A stretch of DNA of 64,000 bases from Deroplatys truncata (Eukaryota > Arthropoda > Insecta > Mantodea > Mantidae): positions 415,657,198 to 415,721,197 of the forward strand of contig CM060990.1 of assembly GCA_030765065.1 (NCBI GenBank), given 5' to 3'. How positions within the stretch are numbered: the first letter of the stretch is position 1; each line of letters opens with the position of its first letter. This document shows positions 13,785 through 25,006 of the stretch, piece by piece. The notes beneath the pieces were generated by a model. The model had not been told where the DNA came from. It made no database searches and saw only the letters and a program-made list of their open reading frames with translations. Position numbers and translations under genes: made by a program.

Positions 13785-15094
13785 ACGAGGTGTGATAAGA
13801 AAGTAACGGATTTGTTTTTAATTTCACGAGCTCTACACATCCGGTGTTCAAAACTTTTTTATCTTCTTGGTACACAGTTCCTGATGTATGTCTGTATTTT
13901 CAGCTGTTTTGAATATTTAGTTTATTATCGACAGTTGAAAACATTATACATGTTTTCGAGTGCTCGGCGAATTTTTATTTTCGAAAAAGATGGATCAAAG
14001 ACGTTGCATTAATTTTGCTTGAGAAGTGAAATAAAGTGCAGCACTGCATTCGAAATCTCGACTGTGGCTTTGGGCGAATCTGCTATGAGTAAGACAAGAG
14101 TTTACGAATGGTATAAACGTTAAGAGGATCGAAAAGACGTTGAAGACGACGACCGCCCTGGACGACCTAACACATCAATTAATGACGACAATGTGTGAGA
14201 AGTAAAGAAAATGGTTCTGGAAAATCGCCGAATCACCATCAGGGAGGTTGCTGATGATGTCGGCATATCCTTTGGCTCATGCCAAGAAATTTCTTTAGGA
14301 TGTTTTGGACATGAAACGTGTAGAAGCAAAGTTTATTGCGAAATTGTTGAATTTTGACTAAAAACGACGTCGCTAAACAGCGCCCAAATATTGCTAAATG
14401 AAGTCAAAAACGATCCGGAACTTTTAAAAAAGGTTATAAGAGGTGAATAAACATGGGTAAAAGTGTATGATGTCGAAACTAAGACACAATCGTCCCAAAG
14501 AAAACTGCCTGAAGAGCCAAGAGCGAAAAAAAATCTACATGTTTCATCACATGTGAAGGTTCTTCTCACTGTTTTCTTGATTACAATGGGATAACGCTTC
14601 AGGAATTCCTGCCTAATGGTTGTACGGTCAATAAGGAATACTCCCTGGAAATTATGCGCCGTTTGCCTGAATTAATATGAAGAAGACGCCCGGAATTGTG
14701 GCAATACCACTCCTGAAAATTGCATCTCGCTAATGAACCCGCACACACCTCAATGTTGTTCGTGACTTTTTGACAAAAAAACTCATTATTCTGCCTCAGC
14801 CACCGTATTCGCCAGACATGGCCCCTTGCGACTTCCTTCTATTCCCGAGGCTGAAGAAAACCATAAACAGACAACGTTTTCCCACCATTGACGAGATAAA
14901 ACAGGATTGTTGAAGGAGCTAAACATCAGAACTAAACCTGAGTTCCAGAAATGCTCCCACGATTGGAAAAAGCGCTGTCACAAGTGTATTGTGTCTTAGG
15001 GAGATTATTTTGAAGGGACAAAGTTGGTACTGATGATTAAATAAAATTCTTTAAGAAAAACAATAATTCCTGCTACTTTTTGATCACACATCGT
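13785..15094 (+). mobile_element. mariner DNA transposon, full length but inactive
   Basis: Ends are inverted repeats of about 26 bp: ACGAGGTGTGATAAGAAAG at 13,785 and, read inward from 15,094, ACGATGTGTGATCAAAAAG. The length of 1,310 bp matches a complete mariner. The 3' flank has TA; the matching 5' TA has mutated to AA. The internal transposase gene runs in the plus direction. The element abuts the 3' end of the LINE. Confidence 0.85.
13990..15046 (+). pseudogene. mariner transposase, degraded
   Basis: The ATG at 13,990 starts a mariner-type transposase of about 345 codons with multiple stops and frameshifts. Seen in order: a first helix-turn-helix region, a linker DDRPGRP, a second helix-turn-helix reading RITIREVADDVGIS (about 14,233-14,275), a central catalytic stretch with LQEFLPNGCTVNKEYSLE, and the C-terminal catalytic block YSPDMAPCDF (about 14,806-14,835), which holds the third acidic residue. 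The second catalytic block, normally DNAPAHT, reads ANEPAHT, so its aspartate is lost. Cut-and-paste transposition by this copy is not possible. Confidence 0.8.
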
Positions 15095-16650
15095 ATTAAA
15101 ATGTAGAATTACCAGAAATGTTATTTATGCAATTACTCAAATACTATGGGTGGTGGAGAAGTTGTTTAAAAGGATTTGAAATCAGCACGAAAAGATCAGT
15201 AAGAATCACCCATTCTACTTCATTTAACACTGAAAGTCTCAAATTTTGTTGACCGGTGCCATCGGTCAGAATTGTTAACTTATGAGCTACTTGGGTACAA
15301 GATAGTAAGTTGGAATTGGGTAAGCGTTAAGATGATTTGTTGGTCTCTAAAAAAATGTTTTAAACATTTAAGATAAACTGTAACTCCTGTTTTCTCTGTG
15401 ACTGTTGAAGGGTTGCTTACGATGATTTGCCAGGATGTGCGTCTAGATTTTCCCTATTCATTACGATAAAAGACGATTTCTAAAAAAATACCAGATAAGC
15501 TGTTTTGCGGTTAGTCATCATGTTTTTTTTGGCGAAAGTGTAAGTAGATGCTTTAAATGATGATGAAGAAATCGGCAACCTTGCTGATGGGACAGATGTG
15601 GGAATTGTGATAACTTTTACAGCTTTAATAGTTTTAAGAATGTGTCCGGCGTAGACGTGAACACGTCCGCTGAGTCATTTCGTTGCACGAAGAATAGATG
15701 GATGTACAAACACTCGAAGCTAATGACACCTGGAATGACCAAAGCATCAGGAATAGGATAGAAGCGAACGTTAATGACATAGACTGTTTACATCAGAAAC
15801 ATAAACAAACAATAACAGCTATTTTGTGTGCAAACAGCGAAGCGTCCTCTGATGAAACTGTTTTATGTAACAGCCATGGATACAGTTTCCAAAATATAAA
15901 TGCAGGAACACTACATGTGAAGTTGGGAAACAGATTTAAGAGTACTGTCTGGTCGGAATACAGGTTTCGAAGGTTCAAAATTTACCGCATTTAGAAGATT
16001 GCCAAAATAAGTAAACAATTAAGCGACCACTTCTTTGTGTTTCAACACCCCAGGATCTTGAAAGTTCCAGGCAGGTACACAGAGGGAAATATTAGGGTAG
16101 AGGACGACGGATGGGAGCGAATGAGTAGGGGGACAGATCGCAGAGACACGCCGAATTCCTTAAGATTTACAGGCTCGAACACCCGTCCCACTGCTAGAGC
16201 AGCCTAGAGAGAGTAATGAACGACTCATAGACCAAGCAGCCCTCTAGTGTCCACAGGGAGTACTCTTACCTTTGAGCAAGCATCCGCGCCATCTGTCCGG
16301 CACCACCATACGCCACGAAACCTAGAAACACACCTGAAAAACGAGAAGGAAGCGGAAGTAAATGGAAATTATAAAAACGAAATCGTGCTAGACAAGAATC
16401 CGCCGCAGCATCCACCCACCGACAGGAAATACCATGGAAAACCTAAGCTCAGAGTAGGCATTGGAAATCGAACTCGGAAACTCCCTAATGCGAGTCTCTC
16501 AGGTTAACACGGACCCATCACGCTTGGTTGTGTGGTTGTGGCCTTTATATATATGGATGCCCAAATATCCCTGACTTCATAAGAAACCCTACGAATCACA
16601 AAGCATTAATACACAATATCTGTAAAAACATAATGCTAAAATAATCGCTA
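15095..16650. other. Unassigned; one 98-codon open frame and a possible SINE-like segment
   Basis: A plus-strand open frame at 15,698-15,994 (98 codons, hydrophilic) has no features I recognise and may be chance. From about 16,050 to 16,520 the base composition rises in GC and the sequence ends in an AATCGAACTCGGAA-like stretch that could be a B-box relic, but no A box is evident. No call is made. Confidence 0.3.
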
Positions 16651-18290
16651 ATGTTACATTCACATGACTTCTTTTACCAGCTATCTTTGTTTTAGGTACA
16701 TTTTACAAACTATTCTCACAAGCTGTCTTTTCTAATCTCCTTATATCATCAGTGTAGATAAACCTTTGTAAAAATACCTTCATTACAAACTTTTTTGTAG
16801 GTACTAGAGGGCATAGGACAAACAGTATTGATAACGAGATGTTTAAAAGCGGATCTCTGTACGCTGGCCTTGAAATTCCAGTCTTTCATTGATGTCGGGG
16901 CAAACAAATCAACAGTGACAGAGCTTTACAAAACCGTGTATGTCACATTCACATGACATTCTCTATCGACATGGTTTATTTTTATGCAGCTTCTACAAAC
17001 TATTCCTAGGGTAACTTATTCTTCTAACTATTTCATGTTGGTCGAGATAAACCTTTGCAGAAAAGTCTCACTATATGTCTAGTTTTAGGTACAACGGGAT
17101 ACTAGATGCCGAATCGATAACCCGATGTTATTAAAGCGAGTCGCTGTATGCTGACCTTGAAATTCCATACTCAGCTCATTTTATGAAATTGACTGCGAGA
17201 AACAACTCGTTAGCGACAGCAAATGAAGAAATTGCAGGGCATAGAAAAACTCAAAGCACTAGTAACAATATTTAGGCCTACGAAGCAAGAAAGTTATTTT
17301 AAATAAATTGGGTAAAAGGTCTAACTTACTGTGTAACATGATATAGTCTATCTCGTATAGTTTGTACAGTTTATTTATAGTATAGTTTATTTATACAGAG
17401 TTTTTTTTCAGAATGAAATGTCGTCACATAGAATTTAAGATATGCATTTTCTTTGTCATACCAATATATTAAATATGGTATATTTTAATCAAAATCGCTA
17501 GAAAATTTCTGAAAACATAAAAAATATCGAACATTTTCCATGTAAAGGGTACTTTGAAGAGGGGGATATTCTTGAATATCCTCGTGTCGCATCCTTGCAA
17601 TATATTGGATTTAAATACCAAATTTGATATTTATCCAACATTTGTTTTTGACTTAGTCCGTTCAGAGACACACATAGAAACACACATACAAGGACGGACC
17701 CTTTTCTTTAAATAATTTTATTCGGGACCTCAAAACGTGTATTTCGGATGAAATATTTGCATCCAAATTTTCGGGTGGAATGCAAGCTTCCTCTACCTAC
17801 TTGATAGGTGGTAGGGAAAGTAAAAATCTGGGTGTGCTAAATGCACATGAATTTGTCCACACACTATACCTTATTTTTGTATACATTCTACAAACTATTT
17901 ATACGAAGGCTTGTTTTTCTATCTATTTAATGTTAATTAAAATAAACCTTTGCAAAAATATGATTCCATTACACATTTCGTTGAAGTACAAGAGATTAGA
18001 ATGGGTATTTATAACCGGGTCACTATATGCTAGCCCTAAATTGCCACACTGTTTCCATAACATCGCGAAAAACAAATGGTGATAGCACAATCAAACAATT
18101 TGGAGTGCGAAATTCGCATGGCTTCCATATTCTCTGTTCACTGTTTATAGAGTTTACAAATATTCCCACGAAAGCTCATTTTTCTACCTACTTCATGTTA
18201 ATCCAGATAGCGCTTGCAGAAAGAGTTCCATTACAAATTTCAATGTGTGTACGAGGTGGATAATGGTACGAATATAAGAGAACCAGAACG
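16650..18290 (+). repeat. Four diverged copies of a ~265-290 bp repeat
   Basis: Two pairs of direct copies lie at about 16,650-16,930, 16,940-17,230, 17,840-18,090 and 18,105-18,290. Shared landmarks recur in the same order: CACATGA, TACAAACTATT, a CTTnTTTCTA block, ATAAACCTTTG, and a GAGTCGCTGTATGCT-like block. The ATAAACCTTTG landmark lies at 16,757, 17,045, 17,940 and 18,206, giving spacings of 288, 895 and 266 bp. The segment 17,260-17,780 separates the two pairs and looks like an insertion. Copies are strongly diverged. The family is unknown to me; it may be an old satellite or an internally repeated element. Confidence 0.65.
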
Positions 18291-19230
18291 AATACCGCTG
18301 GATAGATTCCCTCCTGTAACTAATCCAATTTGCATGACCTGACCACTCTCCAGGCGCTCACCCATTTTCCCATAGCCTAAGGAGGCACTTCTCCTCTCTC
18401 CTGGGGTATTGGATTTGTCGATGTGTTTTTCAGTTATTTTTTAAGTGTGGATAATTTTCTTCATGTATTTGCACCCTCTCCTTAATTTGGATATGGGAGG
18501 AAAACACACGGTGCAATTTCCATATTAAAGAGCACTTCCATGTGCATTACAGGAATTCAATGGGTGGATTGGCTTCAAGACTGTGGGTTCTTGAGCGAGT
18601 ATCATAAATTTAATAATTTGTATTCTTTAAAAAATTGGAAAATTAAAATAATATTTACATGTAAATGTATGATCTCGCGCCACATTTTTTTTTGTCATTC
18701 GGTGGCAGAACTATGTTTGCGTTATTTCGTCATCTGGATTAAACTTTATTGATATAATTGACTTACATTTTAAACACCAAGGTAAATTGTGTCTTGGTAT
18801 ATCAACCGTATTGCAGTTTTTATTAGAATACAAACCCGGATTAAATTTCATAAAAAATGCTTTGTACACTAAAAATAAAAATAAAATGTTTAGGTATCGC
18901 GAGGAGTATTGACGTATGTCCTTGAGAGCCAGGCCAACCATCTAACTCTTGTAATGGATATTTTTCCCAGAAGTACGTGGTACCAATTAAACGAATCCAA
19001 CCTTACAATTTTATATAGTGCATCCTTAGCAGGCTGGCAGCGTGTTCTCTATGAAACTGTTGTACTCGCCAGTATGTCCGGCTTTATTGGTGCACTCAGC
19101 TACAATAATACCTAATGTTACGCCTCCCTATAGTTCGAAAATGACAGGGAAAGCCTTCCACATTCGGAGACGAGAAATAATATGCCATGCTTATGAGTTT
19201 ATGAGAAACAAGCAAACAATAAAGAAGTAG
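18291..19230. other. No recognisable feature
   Basis: AT-rich. Short frames only; nothing supportable. Confidence 0.4.
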
Positions 19231-20461
19231 TTAGTATGTGCATGTCCAAAGGTTGCAATGCTTTATATGGACTGTCCAAATCCGCTGCGATGTATATACA
19301 TCTTCTGCCTCAACTTGCGCCATTCTTCGAGATTCAGACGTAACTAAGTGACTCGCACCGTAGCTCTTCGTTAAAATGTTACATGCCAAAATCCCTGGCG
19401 TTCCCTTTATCTTCGTATATAAGACCATTGCATCTTCGACTTCACGGAGACTAACTTCAACGGTAATTGTTCCACACATGCTGAAAAATTATGCCGGTTC
19501 ACTGGTGTCTTCAAATTCGCGGTTGATGTAAAAAAACACCAAAAGCTGAGGAGTGTCTGAAATAACCAATGACCCGTCCAGTGCTAATAAAAATTGTCTA
19601 TGTGCTCTGATTTGTTATTCAACTTGTCAGTTATGCTCCTGAAAATATCCGTCACTCGGCGAGTAACTGCTTGTACTGAAAGGTTAAAGTTCTTAAATCT
19701 GCTTTTTTGAAGTAATCGCCTTTGCCGCTTTAGTTATGCACGATTTAACAAATTCACCATTACTAAATGATTTTCCACTTTTCGTCAGTTCATGTGACGC
19801 ACCTAAACATGCCACTGTTGCTGCTTCATTTTCTAGTCTCTGTCTCTTGAAAGTGTTCTGTTGTCCAGATAGCCCACTTTTCATAGCTTCCAGTTTATCA
19901 CTCCGCAATTTCCCCTTGAATTGTGAAAATGTTGACATATTTTGTTTCATAGTGGTTGTTCTTTAATCACAGTAACTGATTCATTATTGGTCAGATATAA
20001 TGCTTTATTTACAGTTTCTATAATTAAATACTCTAAATTCCATTTTTATTTAAGCACACTGATTTACTGTCAATCTTTCTTCTTTTATTTTTCCACCACA
20101 ATAAAGTTAAATACAAGATAAAATTGCATACAAAAAATTCCTACGAATTCACTCAGAGCGCTGAGAGAAAACATTCACTGCATATGACCGATGTGTGAGC
20201 GTTCAGTACTAACATACAGAATACCGCAGCTAACCGCTCGTTACCAGCAAATTGTAGCGGGATTCTTTCCACAGTAAATGAATGACTTGTCTAAGAATCT
20301 GAGGGTTTAATTTTATTCAGTATTTTGAAATTCGCGAATAAATTAAAAAACAAAGACGTGCTGTGTCTTTTAGTGTATATCCTTTTTAAATTTATAGGCC
20401 AGAAAAACAAAATCGGCTCATCGGCCGTGTTTGGTTCCCGGCCGTAGTTTGGCAAATCTTG
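19231..20461 (-). mobile_element. hAT transposon remnant (GTF2IRD2/ZBED-like group), 5' end plus part of transposase
   Basis: Read on the minus strand, the element begins at about 20,461 with CAAGATTTGCCAAACTACGG, close to the terminal repeats of this hAT group (CAGGG..TTTGCCAAACTACGGCC), followed by the typical GGCC-rich repeats. About 500 bp further in, the transposase N-terminal region follows. The 3' half and 3' terminal repeat are missing. Its outer end lies 4 bp from the Gypsy-like LTR that starts at 20,466. Confidence 0.7.
19420..19950 (-). pseudogene. hAT transposase fragment
   Basis: The piece at 19,693-19,950 reads as the N-terminal part of a GTF2IRD2/ZBED-type hAT transposase: a K/E-rich helix, QQNTFKRQ, ENEAATVACLGASHELTKSG, then SFSNGEFVKSCITKAA. 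The next frames downstream hold an LALDGSLVISDTPQLLVF segment, equivalent to the L-D-E-S-x-D-x-S-D catalytic region of the family, where the expected second acidic residue reads G. It then fades by 19,420. The motif order supports the call; the RNase H-like core is incomplete and the piece cannot be active. Confidence 0.7.
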
Positions 20462-20465
20462 ACAA

Positions 20466-21292
20466 TGTAGCGAGCCATAGAAGGGTTCGAACAGGGAACC
20501 GAAGATTCTGTTAGTGTTAGTAGGAGTAGTGCAAGATGGTATAATCTAAGAAGCCCGTTTTCGTAGTACACGAGGTTGAGCTGTTAGCGTGCCAAAAAGT
20601 ATTTAATAGCGGCCACGAAATTAGGTCACTTTCTCAATCTCTCACTCATTCTCATTGACTCGTTCTCGTGCGGCAAAGCTACACGCTTCAGGGGTGCGGC
20701 GTTCCCAACATAACTAAGTTAGCATTTGTTAGTGTGAACATCAAGACATCGCAGAGGCCTGCAGATAAGATGTACTATATGTAACTTCCTGCTCGTACTG
20801 CTACAACAACCCCCACCCGTGATCATGTAAATTAATTGTAAATATAATGGTTAGTCCTTATATATAAACCCCGAATTATCATTTTGACGCCTATTTCTCT
20901 GGCTTACGCGCTATAACCCCATATCCTAGTAATATCAAGCTCTGCCAGCTGTAATGCTAGCGTCTAGTACCCGAGGTCGCGGGTTCAACCCCGGCGCAGG
21001 GCGATGGATTTTTTCGGGGGTAAAAATTCTTACCATGGCTTCCTTCGGAAGAAAAGTAAAGCCGGTGGTCCCGTGCCGTAGATTTACGGCACGTAAAGGA
21101 ATCTAGAGCCTGATAAGCAGGCCTCTGAGCTAAATTACCGGTCTTTTACGCCCCATATAGAATGGGACGCTAAGAACCACAGCAGCTAAGAAGCACCCAT
21201 AAATGAAATTCAATTTCTTGCGCTGTTATCTGAGACTACCGGTTTCCTGTTGTAAGCATCCCCGCGAGCTAACTCCCCGAAGGGTTACTACA
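20466..21292 (+). repeat. 5' LTR of a Gypsy-like retrotransposon, interrupted by a SINE
   Basis: Starts TGTAGC and ends ACTACA. It aligns along its whole length with the solo LTR at 52,386-52,917 (same start, same TTAATTGTAAATATA and ATCATTTTGACGC blocks, same TTGTAAG..ATCC end). It is about 295 bp longer because a SINE sits in its 3' part. It is followed by a possible primer-binding site (TGGAGGCACGAAT at 21,299) and by gag and pol traces, so it is taken as the 5' LTR of that element. No matching 3' LTR is present after pol. Confidence 0.75.
20930..21240 (+). repeat. tRNA-derived SINE inside the LTR
   Basis: The head contains TAATGCTAGCGTCTAGTACC, resembling an A box, and GGGTTCAACCCC, matching a polymerase III B box. 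A body with ACCATGGCTTCCTTCGG and the inverted CCGTAGATTTACGG block follows. Comparison with the uninterrupted LTR at 52.4 kb shows this segment is extra. A second, partial copy lies at 690-815. Confidence 0.75.
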
Positions 21293-21659
21293 ATTATAAT
21301 GGAGGCACGAATACAATTATGGTGTAGGCGCCGGCTCCAATTATGGTGAATTGCCGGGTACAGTAAAGATGAGTACTTAAGCATAGCACCGTCCTATGGC
21401 GAAAACACCAAAGTCCTTTTCTTCCTCCCAATCTTATCTGTCCTCGTCTCCTACCCTTCCACGCCCGCAAATACTCTCCTCACACAGGCATGTCATTTGT
21501 GTATCTACGGGCCATGATGACACAGACTCGCTATGTAGTGCCCACCTGCCCATCCCTGGCTTCATTATTTTTAAGGAAAGCTGTAAACTGAATATTTAGA
21601 AAACAATGTACAGCTTTAGGATATGTATTTTTTCAGACTTATATTATGCTACTGCAGAA

Positions 21660-22560
21660 AAATATTTATAATTTATTGAGCATGGCAGAATCAGCTCTAG
21701 CTACTACAGACCCCTCCAGCCAGTGTCACAAGAGGTTAGGAATTTGTGCGCAGAATTAGTAGCAGTGCAGGTCGAACAATAGAAATTTCAGAAATTTGTC
21801 ATTACGGATTTGAGGGAACTTTCCAATGAAATAGCAACACATGTACAGACCGCGAACCAGATCAGCCTGCGTTCTGAAAGAGTTATTCACACGTCAATCC
21901 TAGAAACTAGTAGAGTAGGTAAACAAGCATCAATGACTAAAGTAAATGATCACACTAGAATCATAAATACCAAGATGGACTCACCTATGGCAGGAGGATG
22001 TGTGATAGCTGGTATACTTCAGAATGTACAGGTTAGTCGTCCTCCTTTAGATCCAATCACAATGCAATGAAACCAGGAGAAAGTGTAAGGGACTATTGAC
22101 ACCACTTCGAAATAGTTGCTTGAGCTAAAATTGGGTGGAAGAGCACAAAATCCAGTACTTGCCTTGTTATCTGAGCAATAAAACGTTAAGAAGGTGTAAG
22201 ACATTTGCGCAAAAATTCAAATGCCTCATGGGAAAATTTGAAGCATTTGAACTGTTTTCATTAACGCGGCGAAAGTGGAGATGCTCGAATTCAAGCTGAG
22301 ACAGAGAGTACGGGACCTCATCGATGCAACGGAGCAGTACACGTACGATGTAATAGCTCTGTGTGATCTGGTTAACCCCGAAATGCCAGAGAATGAACGG
22401 GTTAAGCATATTACAGGAGGCTTGAAATGGTCGCTCATAGAGCAGGTACTACCCAGCAACCACCAATCGGTGGATTCACTAATTCAGGTGGTAAGTAGAA
22501 TAGTCTTCTTGCCACCTAGCAGGGAAGAGAGTTCATTTAATTAGTGCACACGTCACCCCT
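21660..22560 (+). pseudogene. Gypsy-like Gag remnant
   Basis: Open pieces at 21,810-22,070 and 22,275-22,544. The second reads MPENERVKHITGGLKWSL preceded by a YDVIALCDLVNP block, a pattern typical of the capsid C-terminal region of Gypsy-group Gag proteins in arthropods. Gag would form the cytoplasmic particle. No zinc knuckle was found downstream. Frameshifted and inactive. Confidence 0.55.
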
Positions 22561-24015
22561 CTAACGTGCAAGAAGAAGACCTGTACAAAAATGTCGGAAA
22601 TGGTTAAAATGATGGAAGAGTTAATAAAGCAGGTGAAAAACTCGAAATAAACTCGCATCCTCCACCTCGCAGTACCAACATGCAACGTAGTTTGGAAAAG
22701 AATTATGGATCTCCTCCCAACTTCAGTAAAAACGTTTACAGTGAGGAGAACAGTCTTCACTACACTTATCTGTAGTTACTGTAAGCGAATAGGGAACATC
22801 ATACCAATCTGCCAAACGCGGAGGAGAAACGTAAATTTTCACGCTCAGTATCGAAGCAACCACACTCCGTAAAAGCCGCAGTGGCTAGTATATCAGAATC
22901 TATAAATCCGACAAACGCGCTACAGACAGAAGAAATAGTCAACGGAGGATCAAGAATTGACATCTTAATAGATACATGAACTCACTGAACAGTATTAATT
23001 ACAACTTGGTAGGATACATAAACAGGAAGGACTCGGATGTTTAATTCTTCGAACTTCAAGCAATAATCTACTGACAGCGCAGTATCAGGCCACACTAACT
23101 TCCGAATGGGTGGAATGGAATTTAAAAAACAGCTCTTTGTGCTGAAACATATTCCACATAGTTTGCTATTAAGGATGGATTTCCTTCAGAAGGAAAAAGC
23201 GGACATGGATTTGAGCAACGGCGTAATAACGCTGACATTACGGAACTCTAAGGAGGTGAGTATAACGTGTCGAAAGAACACTGGCACAATTCAAGCTCGA
23301 GACTAACATGCAACAATCGAAAATTAAAGTAACATGCGAACAGAACTTACAACTACCCCAAATCACCACCACAAAAGTAAATATTAAACTACCACTACTC
23401 CCCACGAACCATGGATTATTACGATATAAAAGGAACACATTAGCATTTTCCAGTACTATACAATAATATCCAAAACCAGAAAATCAAAGCTCAAAACATC
23501 ACTGTCGCCGCCAGAGAATATATACAGGCACCACGCTAGCTCCAGTATACGAAAGTGTATTAGCACAAGCGGACGTCTTCACACGCAAAACCGCCAAACA
23601 CGTAGACATCAAAGATGTAAAATTCAGCTTTAACTCGCAACTGAGAGAAGAACAGACGGAACAGCTACGAAAGTTATTGGACAGATACAGGCATACTTTC
23701 GCGACCAGATTGCAGGAATTAGGAACCATGGACATAGCAGAATTTAAAAAAGAATTAAAATATAAAACCTCAGTAAAACAAAATTATACAGGATGCTCCA
23801 TAAGCAGAGGAAAATGATTAAAAGCCAAATCAAGGAAATGAAAGACGCAGGAACAATTAAGGATTCACAGAGCAGCTGGAGCTCAACGGTGATCCTAGTT
23901 AACAAGAAGTCCGGAGAATATCGCCTTTCCATAGACTACAGGACGGTCAATGCGCAAAAAGTTGCATTATCATTCCCACTACCATTGATAGACGACCTAC
24001 TTAGCTACTTAGAAG

Positions 24016-24027
24016 GTTATAGGTTTT
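24016..24027 (+). repeat. Left 12-bp target-site duplication of the SINE cluster
   Basis: GTTATAGGTTTT, repeated exactly at 24,995-25,006. Removing one copy and the insert restores continuity of the reverse transcriptase reading. Confidence 0.9.
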
Positions 24028-24061
24028 GGAAAGGTAGAATCAGATGACTGAAAAATTCAAT

Positions 24062-24133
24062 GCCATAGCCGGGATTTGAACCACGGATCTCCCGGTCTCC
24101 GTCCGGTTGCTCTAACCACTGAGCTACCATGGC
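24062..24133 (-). repeat. tRNA-like SINE head 1
   Basis: 72-nt tRNA-shaped unit with A box TAGCTCAGTGGTTAGAGC and B box GGTTCAAATCC. The anticodon loop region reads ACGGAGA, so the position normally U33 is C. There is no CCA. It is repeated four times inside a retroposed element, so it is a SINE promoter head, not a working tRNA gene. Confidence 0.8.
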
Positions 24134-24381
24134 AACATGCCGACACGACATTAAATTCTCCAGCTGATTCGCATTTTTCCCGGTAAACCACAAGGAGATC
24201 TCAAATTGTATTGAGATGCCATACCCCAATGGCGACTTACATTTGTTGTAAGTACTTTAAGTTCCGGGCTTTATAGTTGCAACCACTATTAGGTCAATTT
24301 AATGGATTTAATTGTTCTTTCACACAAGCCGTGTGTTGGACAGGGTTGGAAAAGTAGAATCAGATGACTGAAAAATTCAAT

Positions 24382-24453
24382 GCCATAGCCGGGATTTGAA
24401 CCACGGATCTCCCGGTCTCCGTCCGGTTGCTCTAACCACTGAGCTACCATGGC
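24382..24453 (-). repeat. tRNA-like SINE head 2
   Basis: Same 72-nt tRNA-like unit as at 24,062-24,133, same orientation, 320 bp further on. Confidence 0.8.
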
Positions 24454-24524
24454 AACATGCCGACACGACATTAAATTCTCCAGCTGATTCGCATTTTTCC
24501 CGGTTAATGTCGTGTCGGCATGTT

Positions 24525-24596
24525 GCCATGGTAGCTCAGTGGTTAGAGCAACCGGACGGAGACCGGGAGATCCGTGGTTCAAATCCCGGCTATGGC
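24525..24596 (+). repeat. tRNA-like SINE head 3
   Basis: Inverted copy of the unit at 24,382-24,453. The two form the inner stem of the palindrome. Confidence 0.8.
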
Positions 24597-24844
24597 ATTG
24601 AATTTTTCAGTCATCTGATTCTACCTTTCCAACCCTGTCCAACACACGGCTTGTGTGAAAGAACAATTAAATCCATTAAATTGACCTAATAGTGGTTGCA
24701 ACTATAAAGCCCGGAACTTAAAGTACTTACAATAAATGTAAGTCGCCATTGGGGTATGGCATCTCAATACAATTTGAGATCTCCTTGTGGTTTACCGGGA
24801 AAAATGCGAATCAGCTGGAGAATGTAATGTCGTGTCGGCATGTT

Positions 24845-24916
24845 GCCATGGTAGCTCAGTGGTTAGAGCAACCGGACGGAGACCGGGAGATCCGTGGTTC
24901 AAATCCCGGCTATGGC
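24845..24916 (+). repeat. tRNA-like SINE head 4
   Basis: Inverted counterpart of the unit at 24,062-24,133, 320 bp from head 3, followed by the complete SINE tail. Confidence 0.8.
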
Positions 24917-24994
24917 ATTGAATTTTTCAGTCATCTGATTCTACCTTTCCAACCCTGTCCAACACACGGCTTGTGTGAAAGAACAATTAAATCC

Positions 24995-25006
24995 GTTATA
25001 GGTTTT
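24995..25006 (+). repeat. Right 12-bp target-site duplication of the SINE cluster
   Basis: GTTATAGGTTTT, identical to 24,016-24,027. Confidence 0.9.

Larger units (their letters stand above)
24028..24994. repeat. 967-bp palindromic cluster of tRNA-derived SINE units
   Basis: Two near-identical inverted arms (about 24,028-24,482 and 24,512-24,994) flank a ~29-bp spacer. Each arm holds two tRNA-like heads and the intervening SINE body. Arm identity is very high, with only a few differences visible, such as TTTTCC against CTTTCC and CAACAAA against CAATAAA. The cluster is bounded by an exact 12-bp duplication, so it arrived as, or quickly became, a single insertion. The right end is a SINE 3' terminus (ACAATTAAATCC); the left end is truncated within the tail. 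Confidence 0.85.

Noticed and set aside
24062-24916. Four tRNA genes
   Set aside because: The units are identical, lie inside retroposed inverted copies, and have an irregular anticodon loop (C at the U33 position). They are SINE heads, not functional tRNA genes.
24028-24994. DNA transposon with long terminal inverted repeats
   Set aside because: Arms consist of SINE units with pol III boxes, there is no transposase, and the 12-bp duplication fits LINE-driven retroposition.
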